Positions 25,733-32,486 of a stretch of DNA of 32,486 nt are shown here, in pieces. The notes below the pieces were generated by a model. That model searched no databases, was not told the DNA's origin, and saw only the letters and a list, made by a program, of their open reading frames with translations. Position numbers and translations under genes: made by a program. Each line of letters starts with the position of its first letter. Position 1 is the first letter of the stretch. The DNA comes from an uncultured Blastocatellia bacterium (GTDB taxonomy: Bacteria; Acidobacteriota; Blastocatellia; Pyrinomonadales; Pyrinomonadaceae), in the NCBI GenBank assembly GCA_946480785.1, contig CAMLLD010000074.1, forward strand, positions 1-32,486. Reading direction: 5' to 3'.

Positions 25733-26893
25733 TCACTTTGAAATCGTAGACGCGGTCGTAGTCGGTATCGGCGCGTTCAGCGGCGTGGTATCCGGTACGT
25801 TCTCCATCGTCATCTCGATCAGATCGTCAACGACGGCTTTCAAATCGTTCGTCTCGCGATAAACCTGGAGCTGTCTGTCGGCTGACGTGCCGCGCTCGAG
25901 AATCGTGTGCACGTGCTCGATCTCTTTCCGCGAACCGAGCTCATCAACCACGTCGTCAACAAACTCCAGCAATTCCAGCACGAGATCGCGCACCGGCACT
26001 TCCTTCTCTTTTCCGAAGTCAATCATTTTGCCGTCGAGCCCGTAGCGCACCGCGCGCCACTTGTTCTCCTGCACCAACATGCGGCGATAGAGCCGGAAGC
26101 CGAGGTTTTTGTCGATGAGCTTGTTGAGCTTCGCGACGATCGCCTGAAACAGCGCCGCGATCGCGATCGTGTCGTCGACGCGCGTGGGAATGTCGCAGAT
26201 GCGAAACTCCAGCGTCGGGAAGTACGGATGCGGCCGGATGTCCCACCAGATCTTCTTGCCGTCGTTGATGCAGCCCGTCTTCACGAGCAGGTTCACGTAT
26301 CGTTGAAAACCGCCGTACGAGTCGAAGTGATCGGGGATGTCGGTGCGGGGAAACTGTTTGAAGACTTCGGTACGATACGACTTCAGACCCGTGTTGTGGC
26401 CCATCCAGAACGGCGACGAAGTGGAGAGCGCAAGCACGTGCGGCAGAAAATAACGCGCGGCGTTCATGATGTGAATCGCGCGCTCGCGATCGGCCATGCC
26501 GACGTGTACGTGCAACCCGAAGATCAACAGCGAGCGGGCGACGGTTTGCAGTTCCTGGACCAGCAGCTCGTAACGTTCGTCGTCGAAGATCTCCTGGTCC
26601 TGCCAGCGCGAGATCGGGTGCGTCGAAGCAGCAACGATCACGAGGCCGTTCTTTCTGGCGAGCCCGGCGATAATGCTACGCAGGCGCGTGATGTCTTCGC
26701 GGGCCTCCTGGATGTTGCGACAAATTCCGGTGCCCACCTCGACCATCGATTGGATCATTTCCGGTTTGATCTGCTCGCCGAGCAGCATCTTGCCTTCTTC
26801 GAGGATCTCGGCGACGTGCGAACGCAGCTCGCGTGTTTGCGGATCGACGATCTGAAATTCTTCTTCGATGCCCAGTGTGAATTGATCGAACAT
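25733..26893 (-). CDS. GCS2/YbdK-family carboxylate-amine ligase
   Basis: A 386-residue enzyme of the glutamate-cysteine ligase type 2 family (glutamine-synthetase fold), which makes amide bonds between carboxylates and amines using ATP. The N-terminal FTLGIEEEFQIVDP holds the metal-binding glutamates. HVHVGMADRERAI, RPHPYFPTLEFRICDIPTRVDD and the C-terminal helical part are typical. E. coli YbdK has weak glutamate-cysteine ligase activity; the real substrate of most members is unknown. The start ATG at 26893 has AGAGGG about 6 nt upstream. It is the last gene of the ATP-grasp/PilZ operon, 18 bp after the preceding gene. Confidence 0.9.
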   Translation of the reverse strand: MFDQFTLGIEEEFQIVDPQTRELRSHVAEILEEGKMLLGEQIKPEMIQSMVEVGTGICRNIQEAREDITRLRSIIAGLARKNGLVIVAASTHPISRWQDQEIFDDERYELLVQELQTVARSLLIFGLHVHVGMADRERAIHIMNAARYFLPHVLALSTSSPFWMGHNTGLKSYRTEVFKQFPRTDIPDHFDSYGGFQRYVNLLVKTGCINDGKKIWWDIRPHPYFPTLEFRICDIPTRVDDTIAIAALFQAIVAKLNKLIDKNLGFRLYRRMLVQENKWRAVRYGLDGKMIDFGKEKEVPVRDLVLELLEFVDDVVDELGSRKEIEHVHTILERGTSADRQLQVYRETNDLKAVVDDLIEMTMENVPDTTPLNAPIPTTTASTISK

Positions 26894-26911
26894 AGTGGCC
26901 CTCTTACAAAC

Positions 26912-27454
26912 TCAGGAATTCAGGTGCTTGGCGATCGTGCGCCAATCCGGTGTCAACTTACCCAGGTACTCGTAACGCAGGTGTTGCAAAGCGCTGCGCG
27001 CCGAGTAGACCGGGCTGTAAAGATCGAAATGCACGTACCAGCGGCGCGGCGCGCCTTCCTGGTAAAGAAAATGCAGCACCGCGGTTGCGCGACCTTTCTC
27101 GTAAAAACCGCCGCTCGTGTCCTTGTGATTAGCGAAGCGACGAATGAAGTCGCGGCGCTGCGACAACGTGAACTTAATCTTCGGCCACGCTTCGAACTCG
27201 ATGCCGACGCCGCCTTCGCCGTAAACGTTCTTGACGCGCTTCACGAGGTTCCACAAGTCTTTCGCGCAAAGCCGATCGAGCAAGAGGAGTAACGCCTGTT
27301 TCTTATCGAGCGCCCACGAATCAAACGCTGCTTCGTCAGTCGGTGCGCCCCACAAACCTATGAGCTTGCCGCGTAGTAACTCGCGCGTCTGCGGCGAAAG
27401 CGTAGCCCAGACCGGCTCACCGTTCGTCGTTTGAACGGCGTCCGCTTCATTCAC
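26912..27454 (-). CDS. Hypothetical protein between PilZ and GCS2 genes
   Basis: A 180-residue soluble protein I do not recognise. It begins with a helical half (LSPQTRELLRGKLIGLW, KKQALLLLLDRLCAKDLWNLVKRV). The second half has strands (GVGIEFEAWPKIKF, ATAVLHFLYQEGAPRRWYVHFDLYSP, quoted in parts) that could be a small binding domain. No signal peptide, membrane helix or cysteine motif is seen. It overlaps the PilZ gene by 8 bp and is followed 18 bp later by the GCS2 ligase, so it belongs to that operon. Function unknown. Confidence 0.75.
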   Translation of the reverse strand: MNEADAVQTTNGEPVWATLSPQTRELLRGKLIGLWGAPTDEAAFDSWALDKKQALLLLLDRLCAKDLWNLVKRVKNVYGEGGVGIEFEAWPKIKFTLSQRRDFIRRFANHKDTSGGFYEKGRATAVLHFLYQEGAPRRWYVHFDLYSPVYSARSALQHLRYEYLGKLTPDWRTIAKHLNS

Positions 27455-27782
27455 TCGCTAATTCGCGCTCCAACATCGCCCGCGCTTCCTCAGTCAGATC
27501 TCTGAAACGCAAACCGAGGCCGCGGCCCGGCTCGCTGTAAATCACTTCCGCGCGACAAATGACTTCCACGTTGGGGCGGAAAGGTATGCGCACGAGCAGC
27601 ATCGCGCCGTTGGGAATCGTGGCCTGCGTGTTCATGTAGAGCCCGCCGGGACTGATGTCCTTCGTGCTCGCCACGCCGGTGACGTCTTCGCCGTCGAAAA
27701 ACACGTCCACGATCAAACGCGAACGGTCGTGGGCCCTTCGTTCATCCTGCGATTGGAAAGCGTCTTCCGTCTCGTCGGCCAT
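27447..27782 (-). CDS. PilZ domain protein, probable c-di-GMP receptor
   Basis: A 111-residue single-domain protein. The two c-di-GMP contacts of the PilZ family are both present: R-x3-R in ERRAHDRSRL (residues about 14-23) and the [D/N]-x-S-x-x-G motif in KDISPGGLYM. The beta-barrel ends with GLGLRFRDLT. No output domain is attached, so it would act on a partner protein. It lies between the ATP-grasp ligase (23 bp upstream) and a hypothetical gene it overlaps by 8 bp. This suggests, but does not prove, that c-di-GMP controls the neighbouring ligases. Confidence 0.9.
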   Translation of the reverse strand: MADETEDAFQSQDERRAHDRSRLIVDVFFDGEDVTGVASTKDISPGGLYMNTQATIPNGAMLLVRIPFRPNVEVICRAEVIYSEPGRGLGLRFRDLTEEARAMLERELASE

Positions 27783-27805
27783 GAACGGATTCTACCCTCT
27801 TTTCC

Positions 27806-29158
27806 TTACTTTTGGCTGACGATGTAGGTCGGCACCATGCCGCCGCCAGAGCTCACATTCGCGAGCTCGGTGTAAGACAGCCGCGTGAACGCCGAACCCA
27901 CTTTGCCGTTGAATAAAAGCGGATCGAGATCGACGAGCTGTTCGGCAAACTCGACGCGGCCATCGTCGGTCAGCGCCGGGAAAGTCTCACGTGCGGTCGG
28001 CACGCGCTCCTGCACGAGATAGTCGCCGTCTTTCAGAGCTGCTTCGATGGCGTCGTCCCATTCCGCCTGATCGACGTTCCACCCGATCGTGATGCCGTGT
28101 CCGCCGTAGTCGTCGTTTGGCTTCAACACGAGGCGCTCGCTGTTGTAACGAATAAACTCCAGCAGATCGACCGCCTCGTTTTCGTAGTCCGATTGCTCGT
28201 CGCGGACGATGCGCGTCCAGGGCACGTGCGCGCGAATCGCGGCGAGTTCTGCTGCTGAAAAGAGCGATGCGTGACGCTCGTCTGTCAGCACCGCGAACAG
28301 CGCCTTTTTGTGGATCAGCTTCGAACGAAAACTGTTGACCATACAGATGGCGCCCGCGCGGTACGCGTTCAGCAACGCGGGATACTCATCGATGATCGGC
28401 AGGTACTCATTCACGAGCAGCCGCTTGTAAACGATGTCGATCTCCTGTCCGTTTACCGACAGGCGCTTGTTACTGAATTCCAATTCCTGCGGCGTGCAGA
28501 TCACTGACGGATAACCGTTCGACTCAAAGAAATCTCGAAACAGTTCAAACTCACTCACGGTCGGCACGCCCGGCAGATCGACGATCGCGATGCGCGGCTT
28601 GCGTTCCGGCGTATGGCCCAAAAACTCTTCGTATGACTTGAGCAACACTTCGAGCATGAAACGCCGGCCGTACAACGGGCGGACGTTGTAGTGCTTCGCA
28701 AACTCCTTCATCACCGGCAGCGAAGAAAAAATGTCGTAGGCCGCATCGGCGTAAGCGATGCCCGCGGGACTCTCGCCGTTGAGCTCGACAAAACTGTAGC
28801 GCGCTGAAGTCAGAAACGAATCAAGCCGCGCGGTTGGTGAAACTGCTTTGTAGCCGGGATCGATGGCGACGAGCTCGCGTTCGATGTCAGTCAGCCCGAG
28901 CCGCGTGACAATCGCGTCGTCTTCGACCGCCGCGTCTTTCACTTTCTGAATCGCCGACCAGACGGTCTCGCAGATCTGCGTGATGCGAGCGAAGTCGGTT
29001 TCGGTGACGAAGTGTGGACGCAGGTAAGGCGAGAGCCGGCGCCCACCGAAGATGAGTTTGGCTCGTTCCAAACCATCATCGAGCGTGGCGCGCGAGCTTT
29101 CGGCGAGTTCCTGGTTCGCGAGCAGGTCGTGATACCGCGCAACAGCCTCTGGAAACAT
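27806..29158 (-). CDS. Circularly permuted ATP-grasp ligase-like protein
   Basis: A 450-residue protein resembling the circularly permuted ATP-grasp families related to glutathionylspermidine synthase. Residues about 115-140 (SFVELNGESPAGIAYADA) and 240-290 (DIVYKRLLVNEY, YRAGAICMVNSF, IHKKALFAVLTD) match that group. The ATP-binding lysine and glycine loop are at 342-356 (LVLKPNDDYGGHG), and LVQERV at about 381 supplies the acidic residue that follows the hinge. Such enzymes join amino groups to carboxylates through acyl phosphates. The substrate is unknown. It heads an apparent operon with PilZ, a hypothetical protein and a GCS2 ligase, and is 66 bp after the PDZ gene across a hairpin repeat. 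The ATG at 29158 lacks a clear Shine-Dalgarno. Confidence 0.82.
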   Translation of the reverse strand: MFPEAVARYHDLLANQELAESSRATLDDGLERAKLIFGGRRLSPYLRPHFVTETDFARITQICETVWSAIQKVKDAAVEDDAIVTRLGLTDIERELVAIDPGYKAVSPTARLDSFLTSARYSFVELNGESPAGIAYADAAYDIFSSLPVMKEFAKHYNVRPLYGRRFMLEVLLKSYEEFLGHTPERKPRIAIVDLPGVPTVSEFELFRDFFESNGYPSVICTPQELEFSNKRLSVNGQEIDIVYKRLLVNEYLPIIDEYPALLNAYRAGAICMVNSFRSKLIHKKALFAVLTDERHASLFSAAELAAIRAHVPWTRIVRDEQSDYENEAVDLLEFIRYNSERLVLKPNDDYGGHGITIGWNVDQAEWDDAIEAALKDGDYLVQERVPTARETFPALTDDGRVEFAEQLVDLDPLLFNGKVGSAFTRLSYTELANVSSGGGMVPTYIVSQK

Positions 29159-29182
29159 GAGGCGCTAGCGTAGCACAGAAAG

Positions 29183-29223
29183 CCATCCACAGATTACACA
29201 GAGTCTGCGTAATCTGCGGATGG
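29183..29223. repeat. Hairpin repeat between the PDZ and ATP-grasp genes
   Basis: Arms 29183-29197 and 29209-29223 pair at 14 of 15 positions around an 11-nt loop. The arms contain CACAGATTAC, linking it to the CTGTG/CCGTG repeat family. It starts 1 bp after the stop codon of the PDZ gene (minus strand). It lacks a T-run, so it is a poor terminator but could stabilise the upstream mRNA end. Confidence 0.7.
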
Positions 29224-29224
29224 A

Positions 29225-30736
29225 TTAGTTGTTTCCGGAAGGCTTCGCGAGGTTAAGGGTCAGTTTTTCTTTCTTGCGAACGATTGCCAGAGTGGAAAGC
29301 TTTTTCAGCGGCACGGCGGGATTCAAGGCCGACACGGGTTTGCCGTCGATCGACTGAATCACGTCGCCGGGTTTGAGGCCCGCTTCGAAAGCAGGCGTGC
29401 CGGGTTCGACGTAGACCACGAGCAGACCGGCAGTCGTGCCGAGTTGCGTGGCCACGGCTGGCCGCAGCGCGATCGCTTCGATGCCCTGCTGCAGCAGCGA
29501 CGAATTATTCGGCCGCACGAAGCGGTTGCGAAAACTAAACCAGTTAACCGCCGGATCGAGCGAGCCGCTCAACTTTATCTTGAAAGATTCTTCCGCCGGG
29601 CGATCCGGACGCGCCACAGTGAACCGCACGAAATTACTCGGGCCGGCTTGTTCAAGCGACCACGTGAAGTCTTCCGCTTTCTGAATCTCCTGGTCGTCGA
29701 CTTTGAGAATCACGTCGCCGGCGCGCAGGTCAGCGCGTGCCGCCGGACTGTCGGGAACGATAGAGGTGAGCATGATGCCGCGATGTTTGCCCGCGAGATC
29801 GGCGGCGCGCTCCATGGTCCAACCCTGGCTCTGGATCTGATCGAGTTTGAGCGCCGAGATCGCTTCGCCTTTTACGCCGAGCCACGGGCGCGGCACGCTG
29901 GCCTGCTGCTCGAGTACGCGTTGCGCGGCGCGGCGAATCGAAGCTGCGGGCAGGATCGTTGCTTCGTTACCTTCGAGGCCGTCGACGATACCGATCGTGT
30001 CGCCTGCGTCGTTGACTGCCACGCCGCCGATGTTTGCCTGCGACAACTTTGCCGCGCTCACTTTTAAACGCGCGACTTCGCCCGACGGCGCGGGTAGCAC
30101 GTTCTGTATTCGTCCTTCCACCGAACCGATGCGAACGTAGAGATTGTTTCCCGTGAAAGTCTGAGTGGGCGCAACCGGTTCTGGTGCGAATAAAAATACG
30201 TTCTCGCCGACGTCGATGAGTTGGTCCTTTGTTGACGCGGGTGGAAAAAGAGTCTTGTCGAGTTTCAGAATTGAGAGTCCGGTGGTCGCGTCAAAGCCGA
30301 CGTACTTCGCCCGCAGTTGTTTGCCGTCTGGTCCGATCACGGAGACGTCCGGAGGATCGAAACTCGTTTTGAAATCCTGAGATTCAACGTCGGCTTCCGG
30401 CAGCCAGGCGGCGATCGTCTCACCGTCGTCCATCGCGACGCCGGCGCTGACGTTTGTGTGTACGTCGTCAAGCAGGTTGAAAGCGGAGTCAAGGCCGTTG
30501 ATGGCCTGGGCCTGCTGTTCGGAACGGAGCAGCAGGCGAAACATTTTCAACCCGTTAAGACGATGAATGATCGTGACGACCTGTGGCGCGGGATGTCGCT
30601 GCCCGGCTCTCGAATCGACGCGCACCTGCGCGGGCCGGCGCGGTGTCGGCGCCGGCGTTTGGGCCATCACCGAGGCACACAACAGCAGGAGTCCCGCGTG
30701 GGGCAGCAATCGCGTCATTACAGGTCGCCAAAACAT
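29225..30736 (-). CDS. HtrA-like double-PDZ protein lacking the catalytic triad
   Basis: A 503-residue exported protein. The N-terminus (MFWRPVMTRLLPHAGLLLLCASVMAQ) is a signal peptide. Residues about 84-280 follow the layout of an HtrA trypsin-like domain, but the catalytic positions differ: the family TDLAVLKI is TTGLSILKL (Asp to Gly, residue 153), the family GNSGGPL is ANIGGVA (Ser to Ile, residue 236), and no TNNHV histidine motif is seen. WLGVKGE then introduces PDZ1 (about 284-389), and PDZ2 is about 414-499 (GLLVVYVEPGTPAFEAGLKPGD, quoted in part). It is probably a periplasmic pseudoprotease. An ATG at 30784 is possible, but AAGGA 10 nt upstream of 30736 and the signal peptide favour the shorter form. 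It follows the anti-sigma gene by 13 bp. Confidence 0.85.
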   Translation of the reverse strand: MFWRPVMTRLLPHAGLLLLCASVMAQTPAPTPRRPAQVRVDSRAGQRHPAPQVVTIIHRLNGLKMFRLLLRSEQQAQAINGLDSAFNLLDDVHTNVSAGVAMDDGETIAAWLPEADVESQDFKTSFDPPDVSVIGPDGKQLRAKYVGFDATTGLSILKLDKTLFPPASTKDQLIDVGENVFLFAPEPVAPTQTFTGNNLYVRIGSVEGRIQNVLPAPSGEVARLKVSAAKLSQANIGGVAVNDAGDTIGIVDGLEGNEATILPAASIRRAAQRVLEQQASVPRPWLGVKGEAISALKLDQIQSQGWTMERAADLAGKHRGIMLTSIVPDSPAARADLRAGDVILKVDDQEIQKAEDFTWSLEQAGPSNFVRFTVARPDRPAEESFKIKLSGSLDPAVNWFSFRNRFVRPNNSSLLQQGIEAIALRPAVATQLGTTAGLLVVYVEPGTPAFEAGLKPGDVIQSIDGKPVSALNPAVPLKKLSTLAIVRKKEKLTLNLAKPSGNN

Positions 30737-30749
30737 CTTTCGTAAATCC

Positions 30750-31493
30750 TTACCAAACGCCCTTGGGATTGAACTGGTTTGCATTCGTCAGCACGCGCTG
30801 CGAACCGAAGCTGACGGTCGGAAACGAGATCGTGCGCGCGTTGCCGCGGCCGTCATCGAGCGAGACTTTCAAGGATTGTAGCGAAGCGTCGATCGGAAAC
30901 ACCGGTTCGTTGTTCAGCGCAGGACGCAGGTTGCTAACGACGTTCGCACGTTCGCTGCTGAAGTCAACTGAGGTCAGCGATCGTTTCGCCTTCGCTACGA
31001 CTGGTCGTTCCACTTTCCGTTTCGGTTCACTGTTGACGGCGACCGTTGGCGCGACGATTGGTCCAGGTGTCGAAAGCACTTTCGGCGCGTCCGGTTGTTT
31101 CGGTCCGGCTTGTGGTTCTATCGGCGATTGAACGCGCGGTACTTCCGCGACTGGTCCTTGTTGCGCGCCGCGCTGCCACAACACCGCGACGCCAACTCCA
31201 AACACGACGAGTATCGCCGCCGTTGCTAGGCCTTTCATTGCAAACGACCAGTAACGAAAGCCGCTCCTCGTCGAATCAGCCGCGAGCCGCGCGCGGAGAC
31301 GAAAATCGAAATCCGCCGGCGCACTGACTGTGCCGAGACTGCCGACGATCTGCCGCAGCTTCGTCTGTTGCCGCTGGAACTCGCCGCAGTCAGCGCAGGT
31401 CTGCAAATGCTCCGCCGCAGTCGCGCTGAACTCTTCGTTCAGCGGCAACTCTTCCAGCTCGCGGCGCACCAGTTCACATCGTGTGTCTTTCAT
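30750..31493 (-). CDS. Zinc-type (ZAS) anti-sigma factor, membrane-anchored
   Basis: A 247-residue partner of the ECF sigma factor. The N-terminal cytoplasmic part has the anti-sigma zinc signature H29-x3-C33-x2-C36 (AEHLQTCADCGEF), with C6 as a possible fourth ligand. One membrane helix is at about residues 86-106 (MKGLATAAILVVFGVGVAVLW, quoted in part). The periplasmic region is rich in Pro, Val and Lys and ends with a strand-like segment. It lies 7 bp downstream of the sigma gene and would hold it inactive until a signal is sensed outside. No site-1 protease with an intact triad is in the window; the next gene is a protease-like protein without triad residues. Confidence 0.9.
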   Translation of the reverse strand: MKDTRCELVRRELEELPLNEEFSATAAEHLQTCADCGEFQRQQTKLRQIVGSLGTVSAPADFDFRLRARLAADSTRSGFRYWSFAMKGLATAAILVVFGVGVAVLWQRGAQQGPVAEVPRVQSPIEPQAGPKQPDAPKVLSTPGPIVAPTVAVNSEPKRKVERPVVAKAKRSLTSVDFSSERANVVSNLRPALNNEPVFPIDASLQSLKVSLDDGRGNARTISFPTVSFGSQRVLTNANQFNPKGVW

Positions 31494-31500
31494 AATTACC

Positions 31501-32142
31501 TCACAAATAAGCCCGCATCTTCTCGCGCAAAAATCCGCGCGCGCGGCTGATTCTCGACTTCACCGTGCCTTCGTTCGTCTCGAGAATCGCGGCGATCTCG
31601 TCGTAGCTGCGGCCGTCGACGTCGCGCAGGATCAAGGGCGCGCGATATTTTTCCGGCAGCGTGCCGATCGCCCGTTGCACGGCGTTGCGGCGTTCGGCGT
31701 CAACGAGTTCAGAATCCTGTAACGGGCGATCGTCGGGCGGGTTCAACTCCTGCGCCTCGCCGCCGTCCGTTTGTTGAAAGAACCCGGTTAACGAAACGAG
31801 CTTGCGCCGTTTTCGTTTGCGCAACTCGCTGATCGCGAGGTTTGTCGCGATGCGATAGATGTAAGTCGAAAACGCATAGCTCCGTTGATAGCGATCCCGT
31901 GCGCGATACACCCTGACGAAAGTCTCCTGAGCCAGATCGACGGCGCCGTCGTAGTCGTTGGTCATGCGATAGATGTAGCTCGTGATCTGGTTTCGATAAC
32001 GATTGACCAACTCCGCAAACGCATCCTGGTCGCCGCTCCGGGTCGCCTCCAGCAGGGCGTGGTCGGAGGTCGTGTCCTCCAGAGCGTCTTGCTGCAAGCC
32101 GGGCGCAAAGGCCAGCTCGTCGATGGTCGTCAACGTATTCAT
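31501..32142 (-). CDS. ECF RNA polymerase sigma factor (RpoE-like)
   Basis: A 213-residue group 4 sigma factor. Region 2 is at about residues 38-112 (DAFAELVNRYRNQITSYIY, DLAQETFVRVYRARDRY, FSTYIYRIATNLAISELRKRKRR, quoted in parts) and would bind the -10 element. Region 4 (AIGTLPEKYRAPLILRDVDG, SYDEIAAILETNEGTVKSR) would bind the -35. A polar linker of about 35 residues joins them. The frame runs upstream to a GTG at 32193, but a TATAAT box lies at 32188-32183, so that start would precede the transcript; the ATG at 32142 is preferred, although its ribosome site is weak. It is first in the operon sigma, anti-sigma, PDZ protein. Confidence 0.92.
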   Translation of the reverse strand: MNTLTTIDELAFAPGLQQDALEDTTSDHALLEATRSGDQDAFAELVNRYRNQITSYIYRMTNDYDGAVDLAQETFVRVYRARDRYQRSYAFSTYIYRIATNLAISELRKRKRRKLVSLTGFFQQTDGGEAQELNPPDDRPLQDSELVDAERRNAVQRAIGTLPEKYRAPLILRDVDGRSYDEIAAILETNEGTVKSRISRARGFLREKMRAYL

Positions 32143-32182
32143 CAGGCAGGCAGGCTCGAAAAAATTGGCCGACGGAGTTGTG

Positions 32183-32211
32183 ATTATAGCCACACCGGCG
32201 CGCTAACCGAC
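32183..32211 (-). promoter_or_regulatory. Possible promoter of the sigma/anti-sigma operon
   Basis: On the minus strand a perfect TATAAT lies at 32188-32183, with a weak -35 (GTCGGT, 32211-32206) 17 bp upstream. Transcription from here would start near 32176, about 34 nt before the ATG at 32142. The match is housekeeping-like rather than a typical ECF autoregulated promoter. Confidence 0.4.
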
Positions 32212-32230
32212 AGGTATACACGCGCCGTTT

Positions 32231-32430
32231 CGGCGTTAGTTCCGAAACCACGGTTCTGAAATCAACTCCGGACGATGAACGACTAACGCCGAAGGCGTTC
32301 GCCAGTTCCAGCCCAAGGTTGCTTCAACCTTGGGAACAAAAACCGCCACGCGAGCAACGCTGAAAGCGTTGGCTAACTCTTTCAGAGTTCTTCGTTTTTG
32401 GCGGACGATGTCCCAGGGTTGGGGCAACCC
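32231..32430. repeat. Cluster of short triloop palindromes in a gene-free region
   Basis: The stretch 32194-32486 holds no credible gene. Within it are five perfect stems, each with a 3-nt loop: 32285-32299 (AACGCC-GAA-GGCGTT), 32312-32334 (10-bp arms, CCCAAGGTTG), 32356-32370 (AACGCT-GAA-AGCGTT), 32375-32389 (AACTCT-TTC-AGAGTT) and 32416-32430 (GGGTTG-GGG-CAACCC). A further 10-bp inverted repeat joins 32231-32240 with 32282-32291. Stems differ in sequence but share the architecture. An 81-codon frame crosses them and is not believed to be a gene. They could be structured RNA, a REP-type mobile unit, or remnants of one. Confidence 0.75.
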
Positions 32431-32486
32431 CTCTATGAAGCCGGGTCTTGTCAAGAGAAATTCGAGATCTGATTGGTTCACCCTTC

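Noticed and set aside
25907..27292. A long plus-strand open frame (461 codons) opposite the GCS2 and hypothetical genes
   Set aside because: It mirrors two well-supported minus-strand genes, has no recognisable domain and reads as Arg/Asp/Val-rich low-similarity sequence typical of GC-rich antisense frames.
32285..32430. CRISPR-like array at the right edge
   Set aside because: The stems differ in sequence from one another and have no constant spacer length; no cas gene is present.
32236..32481. A minus-strand 81-codon frame at the right edge
   Set aside because: It is read through the palindrome cluster; such repeats often give short open frames annotated as hypothetical proteins. No start site or similarity supports it.

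Overview
The window is one continuous stretch of GC-rich bacterial chromosome. It most likely comes from an Acidobacteriota member, possibly the Blastocatellia. That assignment is an inference. It rests on a secreted PD40/TIGR03437-like/lamin-tail protein of a kind common in that phylum, on the gene neighbourhood, and on intergenic palindromes and 'CCGTGTAAA/CTGTG' repeats that I associate with such genomes. No rRNA, tRNA or CRISPR array was found.

Layout. (1) 1-262: a probable insertion-sequence end remnant, then a strong promoter and a structured leader before a bifunctional homocysteine methyltransferase/methylenetetrahydrofolate reductase gene. (2) 2113-7400: a convergent TIGR01777-type epimerase, a large secreted surface protein whose C-terminus runs through a palindromic repeat, and recQ. 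(3) 7393-9325, minus strand: an operon of a hypothetical protein, thiS and thiG (thiamine thiazole synthesis). (4) 9489-25713, plus strand: a respiratory complex I operon, nuoABCDEFGHJKLMN, starting from a good sigma-70 promoter. nuoI is missing from its usual place between nuoH and nuoJ. The operon continues into a small hypothetical gene, a class-I glutamine amidotransferase and an AlkA/HhH-type DNA glycosylase. (5) 25733-32142, minus strand, in transcription order: an ECF sigma factor, its zinc-type anti-sigma factor, an HtrA-like double-PDZ protein without a catalytic triad, then (after a hairpin repeat) a circularly permuted ATP-grasp ligase, a PilZ protein, a hypothetical protein and a GCS2/YbdK-type carboxylate-amine ligase. 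(6) 32194-32486: no gene, but a cluster of short triloop palindromes.

How it works together. The nuo genes encode the proton-pumping NADH:quinone oxidoreductase and are tightly packed, with several stop/start overlaps. The thi genes supply the sulfur carrier and the thiazole synthase. The minus-strand block looks like an envelope-stress regulatory unit followed by an amide-bond-forming module with a c-di-GMP receptor; the latter is the best candidate for an undescribed system. A degenerate short repeat of 8-10 bp period occurs at five places. At two of them it supplies the stop codon of a gene (thiS and the glycosylase), and at one it appears in frame inside nuoL.
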